Positions 36,957 to 47,074 are shown, counted from the first letter of the stretch. The stretch is 64,000 nucleotides of DNA from Austwickia chelonae (GCF_003391095.1 NZ_CP031447.1:1302001-1366000); one strand, 5' to 3'. Program-made: numbers and translations. The notes: generated by a model not told the origin, from the letters alone.

Positions 36957-37481
36957 TTAACGTCGGCGCGACATCTCCGCGCAGACCTTGTCGAAACGTG
37001 CGCGATCGAGCTTGGCACCGATACGTCGTACGGAGGACGGCGCCAATCTGACCACCCGGTTCACCCTGACCTCGGAGGGTCTGCCCCGGGAGTCCCAGTC
37101 CCCGGTTCCGATGTCGGTCCAGTAGCGACCGACCGAAGCTTCCTGCCGGGCATCACGGTCATGATTTTTACTGGTCACCGGCAGAGCCAACAGCCAGTCC
37201 TTGTCCCGGCCGATGATCAAGGCAGGACGGTCCTTTCCCTGGGAATGGTCTTCCTCGTAGGGCACCCAGGCCCAGACGATCTCTCCGGGATCGGGCTGGT
37301 CGTCGTCGACCGGGGCGTAGCGGGGTCGTAAAGGGCCGGTGAAATCACCCGGGTAGATGCGCGGAATCCCGCTGTTGGCCTTCAAGCTGTCCGGACCAGC
37401 TGGTTCTCCCGATGGAGAGCCGACACGACCGGCACCGAGCAGAGTCCGTGCGAGGGAGCGGAGCACAGCTTTGATGTTCAT
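36957..37481 (-). CDS. PemK/MazF-like family protein without antitoxin
   Basis: A 174-residue protein with a PemK/MazF-like domain from about residue 65: DPGEIVWAWVPYEED, then GKDRPALIIGRD and LALPVTSKNHD. These match the MazF sheet pattern. The N-terminal 60 residues, including IKAVLRSLARTLLGAG, are extra to toxins. There is no antitoxin gene next to it, so it may be a housekeeping relative rather than an active mRNA interferase. ATG 37481 is chosen; the ribosome site is poor. It is divergent from lepA and convergent with rpoD. Confidence 0.72.
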   Translation of the reverse strand: MNIKAVLRSLARTLLGAGRVGSPSGEPAGPDSLKANSGIPRIYPGDFTGPLRPRYAPVDDDQPDPGEIVWAWVPYEEDHSQGKDRPALIIGRDKDWLLALPVTSKNHDRDARQEASVGRYWTDIGTGDWDSRGRPSEVRVNRVVRLAPSSVRRIGAKLDRARFDKVCAEMSRRR

Positions 37482-37662
37482 CACGACCCAGTGTGCCCTG
37501 CCTGGTCCGTGCACGGCCCCTCCCGTCTTTCGGGGGCCATGGATGGGTGCGGGGAGAACCTGTCAGGCATGGGATGATGAAGAATGATCCGCCGGGATTC
37601 GTGACCTGATCTGGTCCGTCCTGGCCGCGCCGCACCCCTGACGCCCGAAGGGAACCCAACAC

Positions 37663-39510
37663 GTGTCACCGATGGCCCGCACCGCGCTGCAGCCGCACGC
37701 GACGCCGCCCGAGCTGATCCGCAATTTCTGCATCATCGCTCATATCGACCACGGGAAATCCACCTTGGCCGATCGGATGCTGCAGATCACGGGCATCGTT
37801 GAGGAACGCGCTATGCGGGCGCAGTATCTCGACCGGATGGACATCGAACGTGAGCGCGGCATCACGATTAAGTCCCAGGCGGTGCGCATGCCCTGGGCCA
37901 TGGACGAAGCGACCTACTGCCTCAACATGATCGATACCCCTGGTCACGTCGACTTCACCTACGAGGTCTCCCGGAGCCTGGCAGCCTGCGAGGGGGCCAT
38001 CCTCCTGGTCGACGCGGCTCAGGGCATCGAGGCCCAGACCTTGGCCAATCTCTATCTGGCGATGGAGAACGACCTGGAGATCATCCCGGTTCTGAACAAG
38101 ATCGACCTTCCTGCAGCGCAGCCCGAGAAATACGCCGAGGAGCTGGCAGGCCTGATCGGTTGCGACCCCGACGACGTACTCCACGTGTCAGGAAAGACCG
38201 GCCAGGGGGTCGAGGAGCTTCTCGACCGGATCGTGTCCCGGATCCCTGCACCGACAGGCGATCCGGATGCGCCGGCCCGGGCCATGATCTTCGACTCCGT
38301 CTACGACACCTACCGGGGTGTGGTGACTTACGTCCGGGTCGTGGACGGCAATCTCAACCCGCGCGAACGCATCCTGATGATGAGCACGAAGGCGACGCAC
38401 GAGCTGCTGGAGATCGGAGTCTCCAGCCCCGAGCCCGAGCCGTGCAAAGGCCTGGGCGTCGGTGAGGTCGGCTATCTGATCACCGGTGTGAAAGACGTAC
38501 GCCAGTCTCGGGTCGGTGACACCGTGACCAACCTGTCAGGGGCCTCTCTCCAGCCGCTGAGCGGATACCGGGATCCCAAGCCGATGGTGTTCTCCGGGCT
38601 GTACCCGATCGACGGTACCGACTATCCGTTGCTGCGGGACGCCCTGGACAAACTGAAACTCAACGATGCCGCGCTGGTCTACGAACCGGAGACCTCCGCC
38701 GCGCTCGGTTTCGGTTTCCGCGTGGGATTCCTGGGTCTGCTCCACCTGGAGATCGTCCGGGAACGTCTGGAGCGCGAATTCGGATTGGATCTGATCTCCA
38801 CTCTCCCGAACGTGGAGTACGACGTGACGTTGGAGGACAAACACGTCGTCGAGGTCACCAACCCCAGCGAGTTTCCCGACGGCAAGATCGCGGAGGTGCG
38901 GGAACCTGTGGTTCGGGCCACGATCCTGGCCCCCAGCGAATACATCGGGGCGATCATGGAGCTGTGCCAGCAGCGCCGAGGCACCCTCCGTGGCATGGAC
39001 TACCTCAGCCCGGAGCGGGTTGAGATGCGGTACACCCTGCCGTTGGCTGAGATCGTCTTCGACTTCTTCGACCAACTCAAGTCGCGTACTCGGGGCTATG
39101 CCAGCCTGGACTACGAACCCGACGGCGACCAGGTGGCCGACCTGGTGAAGGTCGACATCCTGCTGCAAGGCGAGCAGGTCGACGCCTTCTCCTCCATCGT
39201 GCACAAGGACAAGGCCTATGCCTACGGCGTCTCGATGGCGACCAAACTGCGCAAACTGATTCCGCGGCAGCAGTTCGAAGTGCCCATCCAGGCGGCCATC
39301 GGCAGCCGCATCATCGCCCGGGAGAACATCAGAGCGATCCGTAAGGACGTCCTCGCCAAGTGTTACGGCGGTGACATCTCCCGGAAGCGCAAACTGCTGG
39401 AGAAGCAGAAGGAGGGCAAGAAGCGTATGAAGATGGTGGGCCGTGTCGAGGTCCCCCAGGAAGCCTTCATCGCGGCGCTGTCTTCCGAAGAGGTGGAGAC
39501 GAAGAAGTGA
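37663..39510 (+). CDS. lepA: Elongation factor 4 (ribosomal back-translocase LepA)
   Basis: A 615-residue translational GTPase close to EF-G. G1 is [12 protein letters not shown], followed by [12 protein letters not shown] (switch region), DTPGHVDF (G3), NKIDLP (G4) and the LepA C-terminal domain with [24 protein letters not shown] 37663 has AAGGGAA about 10 bases upstream; an ATG 3 codons later is possible. It is the first gene of a probable lepA-trmB operon (GTGA overlap). Confidence 0.97.
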   Translation: MSPMARTALQPHATPPELIRNFCIIAHIDHGKSTLADRMLQITGIVEERAMRAQYLDRMDIERERGITIKSQAVRMPWAMDEATYCLNMIDTPGHVDFTYEVSRSLAACEGAILLVDAAQGIEAQTLANLYLAMENDLEIIPVLNKIDLPAAQPEKYAEELAGLIGCDPDDVLHVSGKTGQGVEELLDRIVSRIPAPTGDPDAPARAMIFDSVYDTYRGVVTYVRVVDGNLNPRERILMMSTKATHELLEIGVSSPEPEPCKGLGVGEVGYLITGVKDVRQSRVGDTVTNLSGASLQPLSGYRDPKPMVFSGLYPIDGTDYPLLRDALDKLKLNDAALVYEPETSAALGFGFRVGFLGLLHLEIVRERLEREFGLDLISTLPNVEYDVTLEDKHVVEVTNPSEFPDGKIAEVREPVVRATILAPSEYIGAIMELCQQRRGTLRGMDYLSPERVEMRYTLPLAEIVFDFFDQLKSRTRGYASLDYEPDGDQVADLVKVDILLQGEQVDAFSSIVHKDKAYAYGVSMATKLRKLIPRQQFEVPIQAAIGSRIIARENIRAIRKDVLAKCYGGDISRKRKLLEKQKEGKKRMKMVGRVEVPQEAFIAALSSEEVETKK

Positions 39511-40289
39511 ACGATGCCCTGTCACCCGGGGTGTCTTCCGGATCCGGCGGAGTGCCCGGTGAGTCCGTTCGGCTTCCCTACGGTCTCCGCCGTGAAGTGG
39601 TCTCTTTCGCGCGCCGCGACGGGCGGGTTCATCCGAAGATCGCCAAGGCCTGGAGCACAGAACACGAGGCATTGCTGGTCCCGGCGCCGCGGATGGACCG
39701 GGATGCTTCCTTGGACCCCGCATGGAAGCTGGACGCACCTTCCGTCTTCGGCAGGCAGGCCCCGCTCGTAGTGGAGATCGGTTCAGGTACCGGAGAGGCC
39801 ATCCTGGCTGCGGCCGCCGCACACCCTGAACTGGACCATCTCGCTGTGGAGGTCTATCGGCCCGGCGCGGCCAAGACGGCGATCCGGGCTCACCGTCGTG
39901 GTCTGACGAATGTGCGGATCCTGCAGGCCGATGCGGCAGCTCTGCTGCGTACAGGCCTGGATGAAGCCGCAGTCTCCGAGATACGAATTTTCTTTCCCGA
40001 CCCCTGGCGTAAGGTCAAACACCATAAACGTCGTCTGGTGAACGAGAGCACCATCGACGGTATCGTTCGGGTCCTGGTCGACGGCGGATGCCTACGTCTG
40101 GCCACCGATTGGGCCGAGTACGCCGACCAGATGTTCCAGGTCGTGTCCGGAAATGCCGAGCTGAACAATCCGTACGAGGGCTTCGCGCCACGATGGCCCG
40201 GTCGACCGGTCACCCGTTTCGAACGTAAGGGGACCGAAGCCGGACGTTCCGTATATGACTTGGAATTGATTCGTCGACAACGGGATTGA
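39507..40289 (+). CDS. trmB: tRNA (guanine-N7-)-methyltransferase
   Basis: A 260-residue SAM-dependent enzyme that makes 7-methylguanosine at tRNA position 46. It has the SAM motif [12 protein letters not shown], the [11 protein letters not shown] acidic loop, [17 protein letters not shown], which is the TrmB signature, and the C-terminal [17 protein letters not shown]. It starts with a GTG that overlaps the lepA stop by 4 bases. It ends 61 bases before the first coiled-coil gene. Confidence 0.94.
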   Translation: MNDALSPGVSSGSGGVPGESVRLPYGLRREVVSFARRDGRVHPKIAKAWSTEHEALLVPAPRMDRDASLDPAWKLDAPSVFGRQAPLVVEIGSGTGEAILAAAAAHPELDHLAVEVYRPGAAKTAIRAHRRGLTNVRILQADAAALLRTGLDEAAVSEIRIFFPDPWRKVKHHKRRLVNESTIDGIVRVLVDGGCLRLATDWAEYADQMFQVVSGNAELNNPYEGFAPRWPGRPVTRFERKGTEAGRSVYDLELIRRQRD

Positions 40290-40350
40290 CGAGAAAGGTT
40301 GGCATCTCTCACCAGTTTTGCCCATCGCCATATTGGTACATGATGGGCCC

Positions 40351-41859
40351 ATGACTGTTGCTGGTGAGGCACCCACACCACACCCCGGTGCGGGCACCGT
40401 GAGCGGAAGCGTGCACGAGACACTCACCCTGCTGGCCCAGGCGCAGGAACTCGCGGACACCCTGCGAGCCGACGCCGAATCACAGGCCGCGCAGGTTCGT
40501 GAAGAAGCTCGACGCAGCCGACGAGCGATCAGCGCCGCCGCCGGCGAACTCCAGGAACTCCAGGAACGCATAGCCCAGGCGAGGGTCAACGAACACAGCA
40601 TCATGGCGCGAGCACGTGAGGACGTCGACGCGCTGATCCGCGACGCCGTCGATCAGGCTGCGCTCGTCCAGACCAGAGCCGCTCGAGCTGCGGAGGACGC
40701 CATCCAAGCAGCACAGATCACCTCTCGTCGGCAGCGTGGCGAAGCCGAAGCCGAAGCCGAAGCGATGATCTCCCGGGCGCGACGTGAGGCTGAGGAACGC
40801 CACTCCCTGCTGATGGCGCTCGCCGCAGAACAGACCCGGGTTCTCACCGCAGGACGAGCCGCCACCGAGATAGACATCGCCGAGTCGCTCCACCAAGCCG
40901 AGAAGAGCAGCAAACAGATGCTCGACGAGGCCGCTGCCGAGTGTCTCCGGCTCACCACGTCGACCGAAGAAGAAACCAATCGGCGGCGGGAAGAAGCCGA
41001 CCAATACAGCTCCCGGACGCGCGCCGAAATCGAAGAAACGCTCAGAGACGCTCAGAGCAAGGCTGATCGGATGATCGAAAAAACCCGGCGAGAATCAGCG
41101 GAATTGCTGGCTCAGGCAGAAGAACAACTGGTCTGGGCTACCCGGACCGCTCAAGCACTGGTCGAACGGACCGAGGAAGAGCTCGCCGCACGTACACGCA
41201 AAGAACACCGAAAACTGAGTACGCATGTACACGTGATCCGGGACGAAGTGACTTTACTGCTCACCAATGCGCGTACCCGATCTGCCGAGCGGATGGCCCA
41301 GGCGGAGTCCGAGGCCGTGCGGCGCCGGGCCGAGGCCGAAGACGCCCAGGGCGCGGCCCAGAGCGAAGCCGAGGAAACCATCGCTGCGGCACAACGACAG
41401 GCCGAGGAGATCCTTGCCGCAGCTCGTTCCAGAGGCGAGGAGATCGAACGACGAGCTCAACGACGTACCGACGAAGCTGAGCGTGCTGCTGCGGCAGTGC
41501 GTGAGCGCATCGGACGCGAAGCCGAACGTCTGCACCGTGAAGCGTACGAATATCATCGGACAGCCCGGTCGGACATCCTGCAGATGAGCAGAGAAGCCCA
41601 GGAGCGGTCCGAACGACTCCGTGAGGAAGCGGAGATGGCTGTCAAGCGGGCACGTGGCGAGGTCCAGTCCTTGGCCACGCAACGCGAGGACATCTCTCGT
41701 CAGCTCGGAGAGTTGTCTGCAGTGATCGAGGCCCTGAGTGTGCCCGAAAAAGGCGGGGGCGTAATGTCATCTGACCGGGTGGGTGATACGGAGGTTCCCA
41801 GCGACCACGTCCCCGACGGTCAGACCCCTTTGGACACTTCCCGGCGAAGTGGCCGGTGA
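40351..41859 (+). CDS. Long coiled-coil protein, first of a tandem pair; function unknown
   Basis: A 502-residue protein that is almost wholly coiled coil, from about residue 25 to 475, rich in Glu, Ala and Arg (for example AAQVREEARRSRRAISAAAG and RAREDVDALIRDAVDQAA). There is no signal peptide, membrane segment or known enzymatic motif, and I see no DivIVA-type N-terminus. The end has QSLATQREDISRQLGEL, resembling the tail of Scy/FilP-like proteins, then 40 disordered residues. ATG 40351 lacks a clear ribosome site. 46 bases separate it from a second coiled-coil gene with its own strong site. A cytoskeletal or polar-growth scaffold role is inferred. Confidence 0.7.
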   Translation: MTVAGEAPTPHPGAGTVSGSVHETLTLLAQAQELADTLRADAESQAAQVREEARRSRRAISAAAGELQELQERIAQARVNEHSIMARAREDVDALIRDAVDQAALVQTRAARAAEDAIQAAQITSRRQRGEAEAEAEAMISRARREAEERHSLLMALAAEQTRVLTAGRAATEIDIAESLHQAEKSSKQMLDEAAAECLRLTTSTEEETNRRREEADQYSSRTRAEIEETLRDAQSKADRMIEKTRRESAELLAQAEEQLVWATRTAQALVERTEEELAARTRKEHRKLSTHVHVIRDEVTLLLTNARTRSAERMAQAESEAVRRRAEAEDAQGAAQSEAEETIAAAQRQAEEILAAARSRGEEIERRAQRRTDEAERAAAAVRERIGREAERLHREAYEYHRTARSDILQMSREAQERSERLREEAEMAVKRARGEVQSLATQREDISRQLGELSAVIEALSVPEKGGGVMSSDRVGDTEVPSDHVPDGQTPLDTSRRSGR

Positions 41860-41905
41860 AAGTGCCTCCCATACTTGATTCGACTACGTCCGACAAGGAG
41901 CTTCG

Positions 41906-43105
41906 ATGAGCACCGATGGAGCAACCCAGCATTTTGCGACTGTCTTCCGCGGGTTCGATCCTGGGCAGGTCGAAGCCGCACTGACGGCAGCGCACGAGAA
42001 CTTTGCAGCCGCACGCGAGGAATGCTCGCGGGTCCACCTGCAATTGACTTCCGTCCAGGGAGAACGTGACGACCTCAAGCGTCGGCTCACCGATGCTCAG
42101 GTCCGCCTGGACGCACGCGCCTCAGAAGCGGCCTCGGCCCATGACGATCTGCAGCGACAGATCGAAGAACTGCAGGCCAAGAACGAGAACCTGCAGAACA
42201 TGCTCAGCGACCGCGACGAAAATGTCGCCAAGCAGAACAACTTCGAGCACCTCGGTAAGCGGGTCGGCCAGATCCTGACCTTGGCCGAGCTCGAGGCTGA
42301 ATCACTGACCGCGAATGCCCACGCAGAAGCGGAGAAGCTGCGCGAGGATGCCGTCGCTGAAGCCGAACTGACCCGGCGGTCCGCCGAGCAGTACGGTACG
42401 GAGATCCGTGAGCGTGCCGAGACCGAGGCTGAGCAGGTAGTGCTCGAGGCACGGGAGAATGCTGCGGCCATCGTCGACGAGGCCGTGCGTGACGCCGCCG
42501 CCCGCCGTGAAGAAGCCGAGGCCTACTACGAGCGCCAGCGTGCAGTGGCCTCCGAAGCAGCCGCCGAGTTCGAGCGGACACTGAGTCAGCGTCGTGAGCG
42601 GGCGACCCACGAGTTCCAGGTGGAGATCTCAGCCCGGGAAGAAGAGCTGCGTCGGGTCGTCGAGCACACCGAGGCGCTCCGCGACGAAGCCGAGCAGGAG
42701 CGTCAGGAGGCCGCTGCCGAGGCGACACACCGACTCCAGGAAGCTCGCGAGCAGGCCCAGGAACTGCTCGACACCGCTCGTGCGCAGGCCGAACGCGTTC
42801 GCCGCGAGTCCGAGCGTGAACTGGCCGCAGCGATGGCACGTCGTGACTCGATCACTTCGCAGCTCAGCAACGTTCGTAGCATGCTGGCCACCTTCGGGCT
42901 GGGCGCAGGAATGGGCGAGGAACAGCTGGCTGCGATGACCCAGGCCACCGAGCAGAAGATAGCTGCGGAGGCGGGCGAGAACGGGGAGAAAGCCGAGCCG
43001 GAGAAGGATGCCGTGGCCGAGGGCGAGCAGGATGCTCAGGACGTCTCGGTTGAGGTCGAGAAGCCTGCTGAGCAGGCAGGTAAGCCGGAGGCGGTCAAGA
43101 ATTGA
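41906..43105 (+). CDS. DivIVA-like coiled-coil protein, second of a tandem pair
   Basis: A 399-residue coiled-coil protein. The N-terminus HFATVFRGFDPGQVEAAL matches the short DivIVA/Wag31/Scy head that targets curved or growing membranes. A coiled coil then runs to about residue 330, with ILTLAELEAESLTANAHAEAE similar to DivIVA and Scy relatives. The last 70 residues are acidic and disordered. ATG 41906 has AAGGAG with a 5-base gap. It lies 46 bases after the other coiled-coil gene and 47 bases before hemW. The arrangement resembles the adjacent scy and filP genes of Streptomyces, but homology is unproven. Confidence 0.75.
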   Translation: MSTDGATQHFATVFRGFDPGQVEAALTAAHENFAAAREECSRVHLQLTSVQGERDDLKRRLTDAQVRLDARASEAASAHDDLQRQIEELQAKNENLQNMLSDRDENVAKQNNFEHLGKRVGQILTLAELEAESLTANAHAEAEKLREDAVAEAELTRRSAEQYGTEIRERAETEAEQVVLEARENAAAIVDEAVRDAAARREEAEAYYERQRAVASEAAAEFERTLSQRRERATHEFQVEISAREEELRRVVEHTEALRDEAEQERQEAAAEATHRLQEAREQAQELLDTARAQAERVRRESERELAAAMARRDSITSQLSNVRSMLATFGLGAGMGEEQLAAMTQATEQKIAAEAGENGEKAEPEKDAVAEGEQDAQDVSVEVEKPAEQAGKPEAVKN

Positions 43106-43152
43106 GATCCTGGTCAGGTGACGGCGGCACGATCACGGAAGAAGCGTGACAC

Positions 43153-44418
43153 GTGCCGTCGCCACCGTCGGGTGAACCCCTGCCCGCGAATGGCGCGCTC
43201 TCCGAGGAAGCCCTGGGCAGGGGGCAAGAAGGCCCCTTGGGGATCTATGTCCATGTGCCTTTCTGTCGAGTGCGCTGTGGTTACTGCGATTTCAACACGT
43301 ACGTACCTGCTGATCTGGTCTCTGCGCCCGCAGATGGTGCCCTTGCAGAGCAACGTGACCACTCCGGTACGAACCCCGCCACATATGTCGATGTCCTGAG
43401 CAGGGAGATCGAACTCGCGGCCGGTGTTCTCGGGCAGACCACACGTTCGCTGTCGACGATCTTCGTCGGCGGTGGGACACCGACGTTGCTCCCGGCGCGT
43501 GATCTGGTGCGCGTCGTGGAGCTTCTCCGGTCGACCTTCGGGTTCGTGGACGGGATCGAGATCACCACGGAAGCGAACCCCGACACCGTGGACAGCGCCT
43601 ACCTGGGCGCGCTTGCCGAAGGTGGGTTCACCAGAGTCAGCCTGGGTATGCAGTCCGCGGTCCCCCATGTGCTGCACACCTTGGAGCGGACCCACCGACC
43701 GGAGAATGTCGCCAAGGCAGTGAGTGCTGCTGCAGCGGTAGGTTTGGCGACCAGCGTCGATCTGATCTACGGCGCACCCGGTGAATCGCTGGACGACTGG
43801 CGACGGAGCCTGGAAGCGGCCATCTCCCTGGAACCCGACCATGTCTCGGCCTACGCGCTCGTCGTGGAAAAAGGGACCCGGATGGCGACACAGGTCCGCA
43901 GGGGAGAGCTTTCCGCGCCCGATGACGACGACGAAGCAGACAAGTACGAAATTGCTGATGACTTGCTCCGCGAAGCCGGATACGACTGGTACGAAGTGAG
44001 CAATTGGGCGCGGACCGCAGCCGGGGTCTGCCGCCACAATCTCGGCTACTGGCGGGGCGGGCACTGGTGGGGTTTCGGACCAGGTGCGCACAGTCACATC
44101 GGCGGGACGCGGTGGTGGAATGTCCGTCACCCGCGGAGCTATGCCCAGCGGGTGAATCGGGGGCTGTCGCCGGCGGAGGCCGGAGAGACCCTCACCGAGG
44201 AACAACGGTATGACGAGATGGTGCTCTTACGATCGCGGCTGGCCGAAGGACTGCCCGTGCGCATGCTTCGCCAGGATGAACGTAGCTCAGTCAGGGCTTT
44301 GGCTGAGGACGGTCTGATCGAGCACGCTCCGCTCTCAGAGCCGCAGGACGAACCTCGTGTGGTGTTGACCCGGCGGGGACGGCTGCTGGCGGACACCGTG
44401 GTACATCGGTTGTTGTGA
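43153..44418 (+). CDS. hemW: Haem chaperone HemW, radical SAM (HemN-like)
   Basis: A 421-residue radical SAM protein of the HemW group, long annotated as oxygen-independent coproporphyrinogen oxidase but shown in some bacteria to bind and deliver haem. The cluster motif CRVRCGYC has Cys38, Cys42 and Cys45. GGGTPTLL, TTEANPDTVD and the C-terminal HemN domain (NLGYWRGGHWWGFGPGAHS) follow. HemW lacks the extra cysteine of true HemN after CxxxCxxC; here a Asp-Phe-Asn follows, in keeping. GTG 43153 has GGAAGAAG 8 bases upstream. In relatives it usually sits between lepA and hrcA. Confidence 0.92.
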   Translation: MPSPPSGEPLPANGALSEEALGRGQEGPLGIYVHVPFCRVRCGYCDFNTYVPADLVSAPADGALAEQRDHSGTNPATYVDVLSREIELAAGVLGQTTRSLSTIFVGGGTPTLLPARDLVRVVELLRSTFGFVDGIEITTEANPDTVDSAYLGALAEGGFTRVSLGMQSAVPHVLHTLERTHRPENVAKAVSAAAAVGLATSVDLIYGAPGESLDDWRRSLEAAISLEPDHVSAYALVVEKGTRMATQVRRGELSAPDDDDEADKYEIADDLLREAGYDWYEVSNWARTAAGVCRHNLGYWRGGHWWGFGPGAHSHIGGTRWWNVRHPRSYAQRVNRGLSPAEAGETLTEEQRYDEMVLLRSRLAEGLPVRMLRQDERSSVRALAEDGLIEHAPLSEPQDEPRVVLTRRGRLLADTVVHRLL

Positions 44419-44435
44419 CTCCGAGGTGAGCGAAT

Positions 44436-44480
44436 GCATCGGGGGTCGGACGGGTTTCGTACTCGTCCGACCCCCTGTGC
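44436..44480. terminator. Strong hairpin after hemW
   Basis: GGGGGTCGGACG (44441-44452) pairs with CGTCCGACCCCC (44464-44475) around an 11-base loop; flanking TGCA blocks can extend the stem. It begins about 20 bases after the hemW stop. Confidence 0.8.
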
Positions 44481-44544
44481 ATCCGGATCCGTGACGTGTT
44501 GCATCGTCGATGCCGACTTCGACGTGCGCCGACCGATCGGATAC

Positions 44545-44573
44545 TGACCGACGGAGATGCTCTCCGTCGGTCA
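44545..44573. terminator. Second perfect hairpin, between hemW and nadC
   Basis: TGACCGACGGAGA (44545-44557) pairs exactly with 44561-44573 around TGC, a 13-bp stem. It lies about 105 bases beyond the nadC stop on the minus strand, so it probably stops the nad operon, the first hairpin stopping hemW. The rest of the 260-base gap shows no gene. Confidence 0.7.
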
Positions 44574-44678
44574 CATTCATGATGGCCTGCTACAACAAGG
44601 GATGTTGACGGAGGCCTGACCGCTCTCAGTCCGCAGGAAAAATTGTTCTCACGGCCTTCTGAGCGAACATTCGATCTT

Positions 44679-45515
44679 TCAGTGAAGGTAGTCCAGTCCG
44701 ATGTCGAGCACCGGCGCGCTGTGCGTCAGCCAGCCGACGGAGATCAGGTCGACGCCGGTCTCGGCGATATCGCGTACCGTCTGCGGAGTCACCCGACCGG
44801 AGGCCTCGGTGACGATCTGCCCGTCGACCAGTTCCACAGCTTGTCGCACCTGAGCGGGGGACATGTTGTCGAGCAGAACGGCATCGGCCCCGGCATCGAG
44901 TACTTCCTCGATCTGGTCGAGGCTGTCGACCTCCACCTCGATCTTGACCAGGTGGCCCACCCCCGACCGGGCATCGCGCACTGCGCGCGTGATCGACCCG
45001 GCGAAGGCCAGATGGTTGTCCTTGATCAGCACTGCATCGTCGAGCCCGTACCGATGATTTGCCCCTCCTCCGGCACGGACCGCCGCTTTTTCCAGGGCTC
45101 GCAGGCCAGGAGTGGTCTTACGGGTGCAGCAGATCTGCGTTCTGGTTCCTGCGACTGCCTCGACGAAAGAGGCCGTGGTGGTGGCGATCCCGGAGAGATG
45201 CCCGAGGAAGTTCAGGGCGACGCGTTCTCCGGTCAGCAGAGCGCGCACTGGGCCGGTGGCCACGCCGATCACCGAGCCAGGTTGTAAGCGAGCTGAATCC
45301 GGAAGATCCGCTTGGAAGTCGACCTGGGGGTCGACCAGTTGCCAGGCCAGCCGAGCACACGCGAGACCGGAGAGAATCCCCTGGTCGCGGGAGACGAGTG
45401 CGACGCTGCCGACCAGGTCGGCCGGGATGATCGAGTCGGTGGTCAGATCGCCGGCTCGGCCGAGGTCTTCCAGGAGTGCGGTACGTACGGTTGGTTCGAG
45501 CATGAGATCCAGCAT
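44679..45515 (-). CDS. nadC: Nicotinate-nucleotide diphosphorylase (carboxylating)
   Basis: A 278-residue enzyme that turns quinolinate and PRPP into nicotinate mononucleotide, the third step of de novo NAD synthesis. It has the CTRKTTPGLRALEKAAVRAG active-site motif, GGANHRYGLDD, LIKDNH and the C-terminal ASGRVTP loop. ATG 45515 overlaps the nadB stop by one base (TGATG), with AGGAG 6 bases upstream. It is last in the nadA-nadB-nadC operon. Confidence 0.95.
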   Translation of the reverse strand: MLDLMLEPTVRTALLEDLGRAGDLTTDSIIPADLVGSVALVSRDQGILSGLACARLAWQLVDPQVDFQADLPDSARLQPGSVIGVATGPVRALLTGERVALNFLGHLSGIATTTASFVEAVAGTRTQICCTRKTTPGLRALEKAAVRAGGGANHRYGLDDAVLIKDNHLAFAGSITRAVRDARSGVGHLVKIEVEVDSLDQIEEVLDAGADAVLLDNMSPAQVRQAVELVDGQIVTEASGRVTPQTVRDIAETGVDLISVGWLTHSAPVLDIGLDYLH

Positions 45516-47062
45516 CAAGCGCTCCTGTTCTGCGCAGCCGAAGAGTCGATCTGGGCCAGGGCCTCGGGGACGGTGAGAATGGTGTGGGTGGGGGTCTTCC
45601 CTCCAGGATGATCGGTGCGGCTGTGCCCACCCCGGGATTCGTTGCGTAGCAATGCTGACCAGGCAATCATCAGGGCAACCAGGTGTGTGTCATCGTGCTG
45701 TGCCTCTGGCCGCAAAGCAGCCAATACAGTACGGAGTCCTTGCTCGTCACGGAGCACCCCGCAGTGCTGTTCCATGAGTTGTCGTAGTTCCTTGGCCGGT
45801 GCCGCTCGTGCCCGGCGGAAGCTGTCCGGGAGTCTGTTCTCGCGGAGGTGGAGCCCCCACCCGGCGGACAAGACCGACGAGGACGCATCTTGGGGAGTCT
45901 TCTCCGCTCGGACGCGCAGGTCGTCAGCTGCTGCTTGAGCGGTGACCACGGCCTCGAGGAGCGAGTTGCTGGCCAGCCGGTTCGCGCCGTGCAGACCGGT
46001 GGAGGCGACCTCCCCGACAGCCCACAGGCCGGGGACTGTCGTTCGCCCGTTCGTATCCACGACGAGTCCGCCCATGTGGTAATGCGCGGCAGGACGAACC
46101 GGCAGCGGATCGACGGACGGGTCGAGCCCGACGTCGAGACACCGGGCCGCGACGGTGGGAAATCGTCGGCCGAAATGTCCCCCCTGCAAGGACTGGGTGT
46201 CCAGGTAGACCCGCCCGCCGTGGTCGATCCGGTCTGCGACGGCTCGAGAGACGACGTCCCGAGGAGCGAGGTCACTGCTCAACAGGTGTCGTCCCCGTTC
46301 ATCGACCAGCCTGGCCCCTTCGCCGCGGACGGCCTCGCTGACCAGCGGCATCGGGTCTGTTCCGGCGACCAGCGCGGTGGGGTGGAACTGGACCATCTCC
46401 AGGTCACGGGCGAGAGCGCCGGCCCGTAACCCCAGCGCGAGGCCACTTCCCCAGGAACCGCGGGGATTGGTGGTGTGGGCGAAGAGCCCGCCGAGGCCTC
46501 CGGTGGCGAGGACGACGTATTCGGTGGGGATGACTCCCGTGGTGGCCCCGTCGACGACGATCCCTTCGACGGCGCCGCCAGAGTTCAGCAGGAGCTGACA
46601 GGCCCGGGTCTTTTCCACCACGGTGACCCAGGGGCTGTCGCGCACTGCTTCGGCGGCAGCCTTCGTGATGGCGTGCCCGGTGGAGTCACCATCTACGTGC
46701 ACGATGCGACGGCGATGGTGGGCCCCTTCCAGCCCGAGCGTCAGAACGCCGTGTGCGCGGTCGAAGGGGACGCCCAGTCCCTGCAGGTACTCCACGACTC
46801 GGGGCCCGCGGGAAATGATGTGGCGTACCGCTTCCGGTTCGCACAACCCGGCCCCGGCTGCGATGGTGTCCTGGATGTGGAGTTCGATGTCGTCGTCGGG
46901 GCCGACCGCTGCTGCGAGGCCTCCCTGGGCGAGATCGCTGGAACAGTCCGCGGCGAATGGCCCTGCGGTGATGAGCAGGCAGGGGTGGCCGAGTTCGAGG
47001 GCGGTGACGAGTCCGGCCAGCCCGGAACCGATGATGACCGGTATCGGTGATGTCGAGGACAT
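45515..47062 (-). CDS. nadB: L-aspartate oxidase
   Basis: A 515-residue FAD enzyme that oxidises L-aspartate to iminoaspartate, the first step of de novo NAD synthesis. It has the FAD motif VIIGSGLAGLVTALEL at the N-terminus, SSDLAQGGLAAA, the substrate-binding FHPTAL and the AAHYHMGGLVVD region, and a helical C-terminal domain. Start ATG 47062 is preceded by GAGAAGAG. nadA lies 12 bases upstream, nadC overlaps at the end. The last 30 residues go beyond the usual domain. Confidence 0.94.
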   Translation of the reverse strand: MSSTSPIPVIIGSGLAGLVTALELGHPCLLITAGPFAADCSSDLAQGGLAAAVGPDDDIELHIQDTIAAGAGLCEPEAVRHIISRGPRVVEYLQGLGVPFDRAHGVLTLGLEGAHHRRRIVHVDGDSTGHAITKAAAEAVRDSPWVTVVEKTRACQLLLNSGGAVEGIVVDGATTGVIPTEYVVLATGGLGGLFAHTTNPRGSWGSGLALGLRAGALARDLEMVQFHPTALVAGTDPMPLVSEAVRGEGARLVDERGRHLLSSDLAPRDVVSRAVADRIDHGGRVYLDTQSLQGGHFGRRFPTVAARCLDVGLDPSVDPLPVRPAAHYHMGGLVVDTNGRTTVPGLWAVGEVASTGLHGANRLASNSLLEAVVTAQAAADDLRVRAEKTPQDASSSVLSAGWGLHLRENRLPDSFRRARAAPAKELRQLMEQHCGVLRDEQGLRTVLAALRPEAQHDDTHLVALMIAWSALLRNESRGGHSRTDHPGGKTPTHTILTVPEALAQIDSSAAQNRSA

Positions 47063-47074
47063 GGGTGGCTCTTC

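Noticed and set aside
40740-40765. GAAGCC repeats as a possible microsatellite.
   Set aside because: Only four short units encoding Glu-Ala within a coiled coil; expected from composition.
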